Below, in pieces: positions 5,067 to 6,142 of a DNA stretch of 6,142 nucleotides. Location of the stretch: NCBI GenBank assembly GCA_022562375.1, contig JADFPK010000114.1, forward strand, positions 1 to 6,142, in the 5' to 3' direction. The DNA comes from Pseudomonadota bacterium. Lineage in GTDB: Bacteria > Pseudomonadota > Alphaproteobacteria > SMXQ01. Every line of letters starts with the position of its first letter. Position 1 is the first letter of the stretch. The notes beneath the pieces were generated by a model. That model saw only the letters and a list, made by a program, of their open reading frames with translations, did not search any database and was not told the DNA's origin. The translations under genes were made by a program, and so were the position numbers.

Positions 5067-6142
5067 CGGCCCGGACCGACATGGCTCTGCCGCCGCCCCA
5101 CGTCGAAGTCGCACATATGACTAAGCGGTTCGGTCCGCTTGTGGCTCTGGACGAAGTCTCCGTCGACTTCGCTCCCGGCGCGTTCCACGCGCTCCTGGGC
5201 GAGAATGGGGCCGGCAAAAGCACTCTCGTCAAATGCATGATGGGCTACTACCACGCCGACGACGGGACGCTGGCCGTCGACGGCGAAACGCGCCAGATCA
5301 CCAACCCCAAGCAGGCCCATAACCTGGGCCTCGGCATGGTCTACCAGCACTTTACCCTGGTCCCGTCCATGAGCGTCGCCGAAAACCTGGTGCTTGGCGA
5401 GGAGGGGCTGCCTGCGATCATCTTTTGGAAGCAACACCTGGCCAAGCTCGAAGCGTTCATGAACTCGATGCCGTTCCGCCTCGACCTGGAGCGCCCGGTG
5501 TCGAGCCTGGCGGCAGGCGAAAAACAGAAACTGGAAATCCTCAAACAGCTCTATCTCGGTAGCCGCTTCCTGATCCTGGACGAGCCGACCAGCGTGCTGA
5601 CGCCGAGCGAGGCCGACGAGATCCTGGGGTTGATGCGCGACATGGCGGACGAGGGCCGTATCACCGTCGTCCTGATCACCCACAAGCTGCGCGAGGTCGA
5701 AACCTTCGCCCGCGAGGTTTCCGTGCTCCGCCATGGCCGGCTGGTCGGCCAAGGAGAGGTCGCCGACCTCACCCGCCGGGACATGGTGCGGATGATGATC
5801 GGCCGTGAAAGCGTGCCCGAGCCGGCGGCGCGCGTGGAAGCGCCGCGTCGCGGGCTCGTCCTCGAAATCCGCGACCTGAGCGTCGGCGACGACAAGGGGC
5901 TGACTGCCGTCTCCGGGGTCGAACTCTGCGTCAACGAGGGGGAAATCCTCGGCGTCGCCGGTGTCTCGGGAAACGGCCAGAGAGAGCTCCTCGAAGTGTT
6001 GGCGGGGCAGCGCCAGGAAGAAACCGGCGAGATTCTCATCCGCGGCCAGCCCTACGGACGGACCCGCAAGGAGATGCGGGACCTGCAAGTTTACGTGTTG
6101 CCGGAAGAGCCCCTGGCCAACAGCTGCGTGAGGTCCATGTCG
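5063..6142 (+). CDS. ABC transporter ATP-binding protein, two NBDs (3' end outside window)
   Basis: This is the cytoplasmic ATPase that powers the importer; 360 residues are visible of the roughly 500-520 usual for the family. The first nucleotide-binding domain is complete: Walker A GENGAGKST at 46-54, Q-loop Q95 in VYQHFTLVPSMSVAENL, signature SLAAGEKQKLEILKQ from 148, Walker B FLILDEPTS at 169-177 with E174 as the catalytic glutamate, and switch histidine H207 in LITHKL. The signature is LAAGE rather than the LSGGQ or LSVGE more usual for this family. The second domain starts near 265 and has GVAGVSGNGQREL at 297-309, in which Q-R replaces the Walker A Lys-Ser. This is the normal degenerate form in sugar- and BMP-type double ATPases. 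The start ATG overlaps the preceding stop (ATGA, 5063-5066). In-frame ATGs at residues 7 and 19 are possible alternatives. Confidence 0.93.
   Translation, partial: MTARTDMALPPPHVEVAHMTKRFGPLVALDEVSVDFAPGAFHALLGENGAGKSTLVKCMMGYYHADDGTLAVDGETRQITNPKQAHNLGLGMVYQHFTLVPSMSVAENLVLGEEGLPAIIFWKQHLAKLEAFMNSMPFRLDLERPVSSLAAGEKQKLEILKQLYLGSRFLILDEPTSVLTPSEADEILGLMRDMADEGRITVVLITHKLREVETFAREVSVLRHGRLVGQGEVADLTRRDMVRMMIGRESVPEPAARVEAPRRGLVLEIRDLSVGDDKGLTAVSGVELCVNEGEILGVAGVSGNGQRELLEVLAGQRQEETGEILIRGQPYGRTRKEMRDLQVYVLPEEPLANSCVRSMS

Noticed and set aside
5003..6088. 361-codon open frame on the minus strand over the ATPase gene
   Set aside because: It is an antisense shadow; the plus strand carries all ABC ATPase motifs in order.

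Overview
The window is GC-rich and reads like a chromosomal piece of an alphaproteobacterium; Rhodospirillales-like is the best guess, from composition, codon use and gene style only. No rRNA, tRNA or other taxonomic marker is present, so this placement is an inference.

Left part (1-1045): the C-terminal part of an unrecognised protein runs in from the left edge and stops at 559. It is followed by about 460 bases with no convincing intact gene. This stretch holds a possible 50-codon ORF whose start overlaps the preceding stop (ATGA), a perfect AT-rich 14-bp palindrome, a cluster of GTTGACG heptamers including a 20/21-bp tandem duplication, and what looks like the decayed remnant of a small phage-type gene (possibly a terminase small subunit). 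The remnant runs convergently into the 3' end of the regulator gene.

Middle part (1020-1911): a TetR/AcrR-family regulator on the minus strand is divergent from a transport operon. The intergenic region contains a clear dyad (TAAGTAA-N8-TTACTTA, 1811-1832), which is the best candidate for the regulator's operator. Candidate promoters for both directions touch or overlap it.

Right part (1912-6142, plus strand): an ABC importer of the BMP/PnrA (nucleoside-type) class. It comprises a Tat- or Sec-exported periplasmic binding protein, two BPD_transp_2-type permeases, and a double-domain ATPase cut by the right edge. The two later junctions are ATGA overlaps, as expected for a translationally coupled operon. 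The binding-protein/permease junction is instead a 54-base gap with a small hairpin. The order (binding protein, permease, permease, ATPase) differs from the familiar binding protein, ATPase, permease, permease order of yufNOPQ-type loci. By family, the system probably imports a purine or pyrimidine nucleoside, base or related compound, with the TetR protein sensing the substrate or a product; the sequence does not fix the ligand. I see a mostly ordinary transport locus and no clear evidence of a new biological system. The most unusual material is the 560-1045 stretch.
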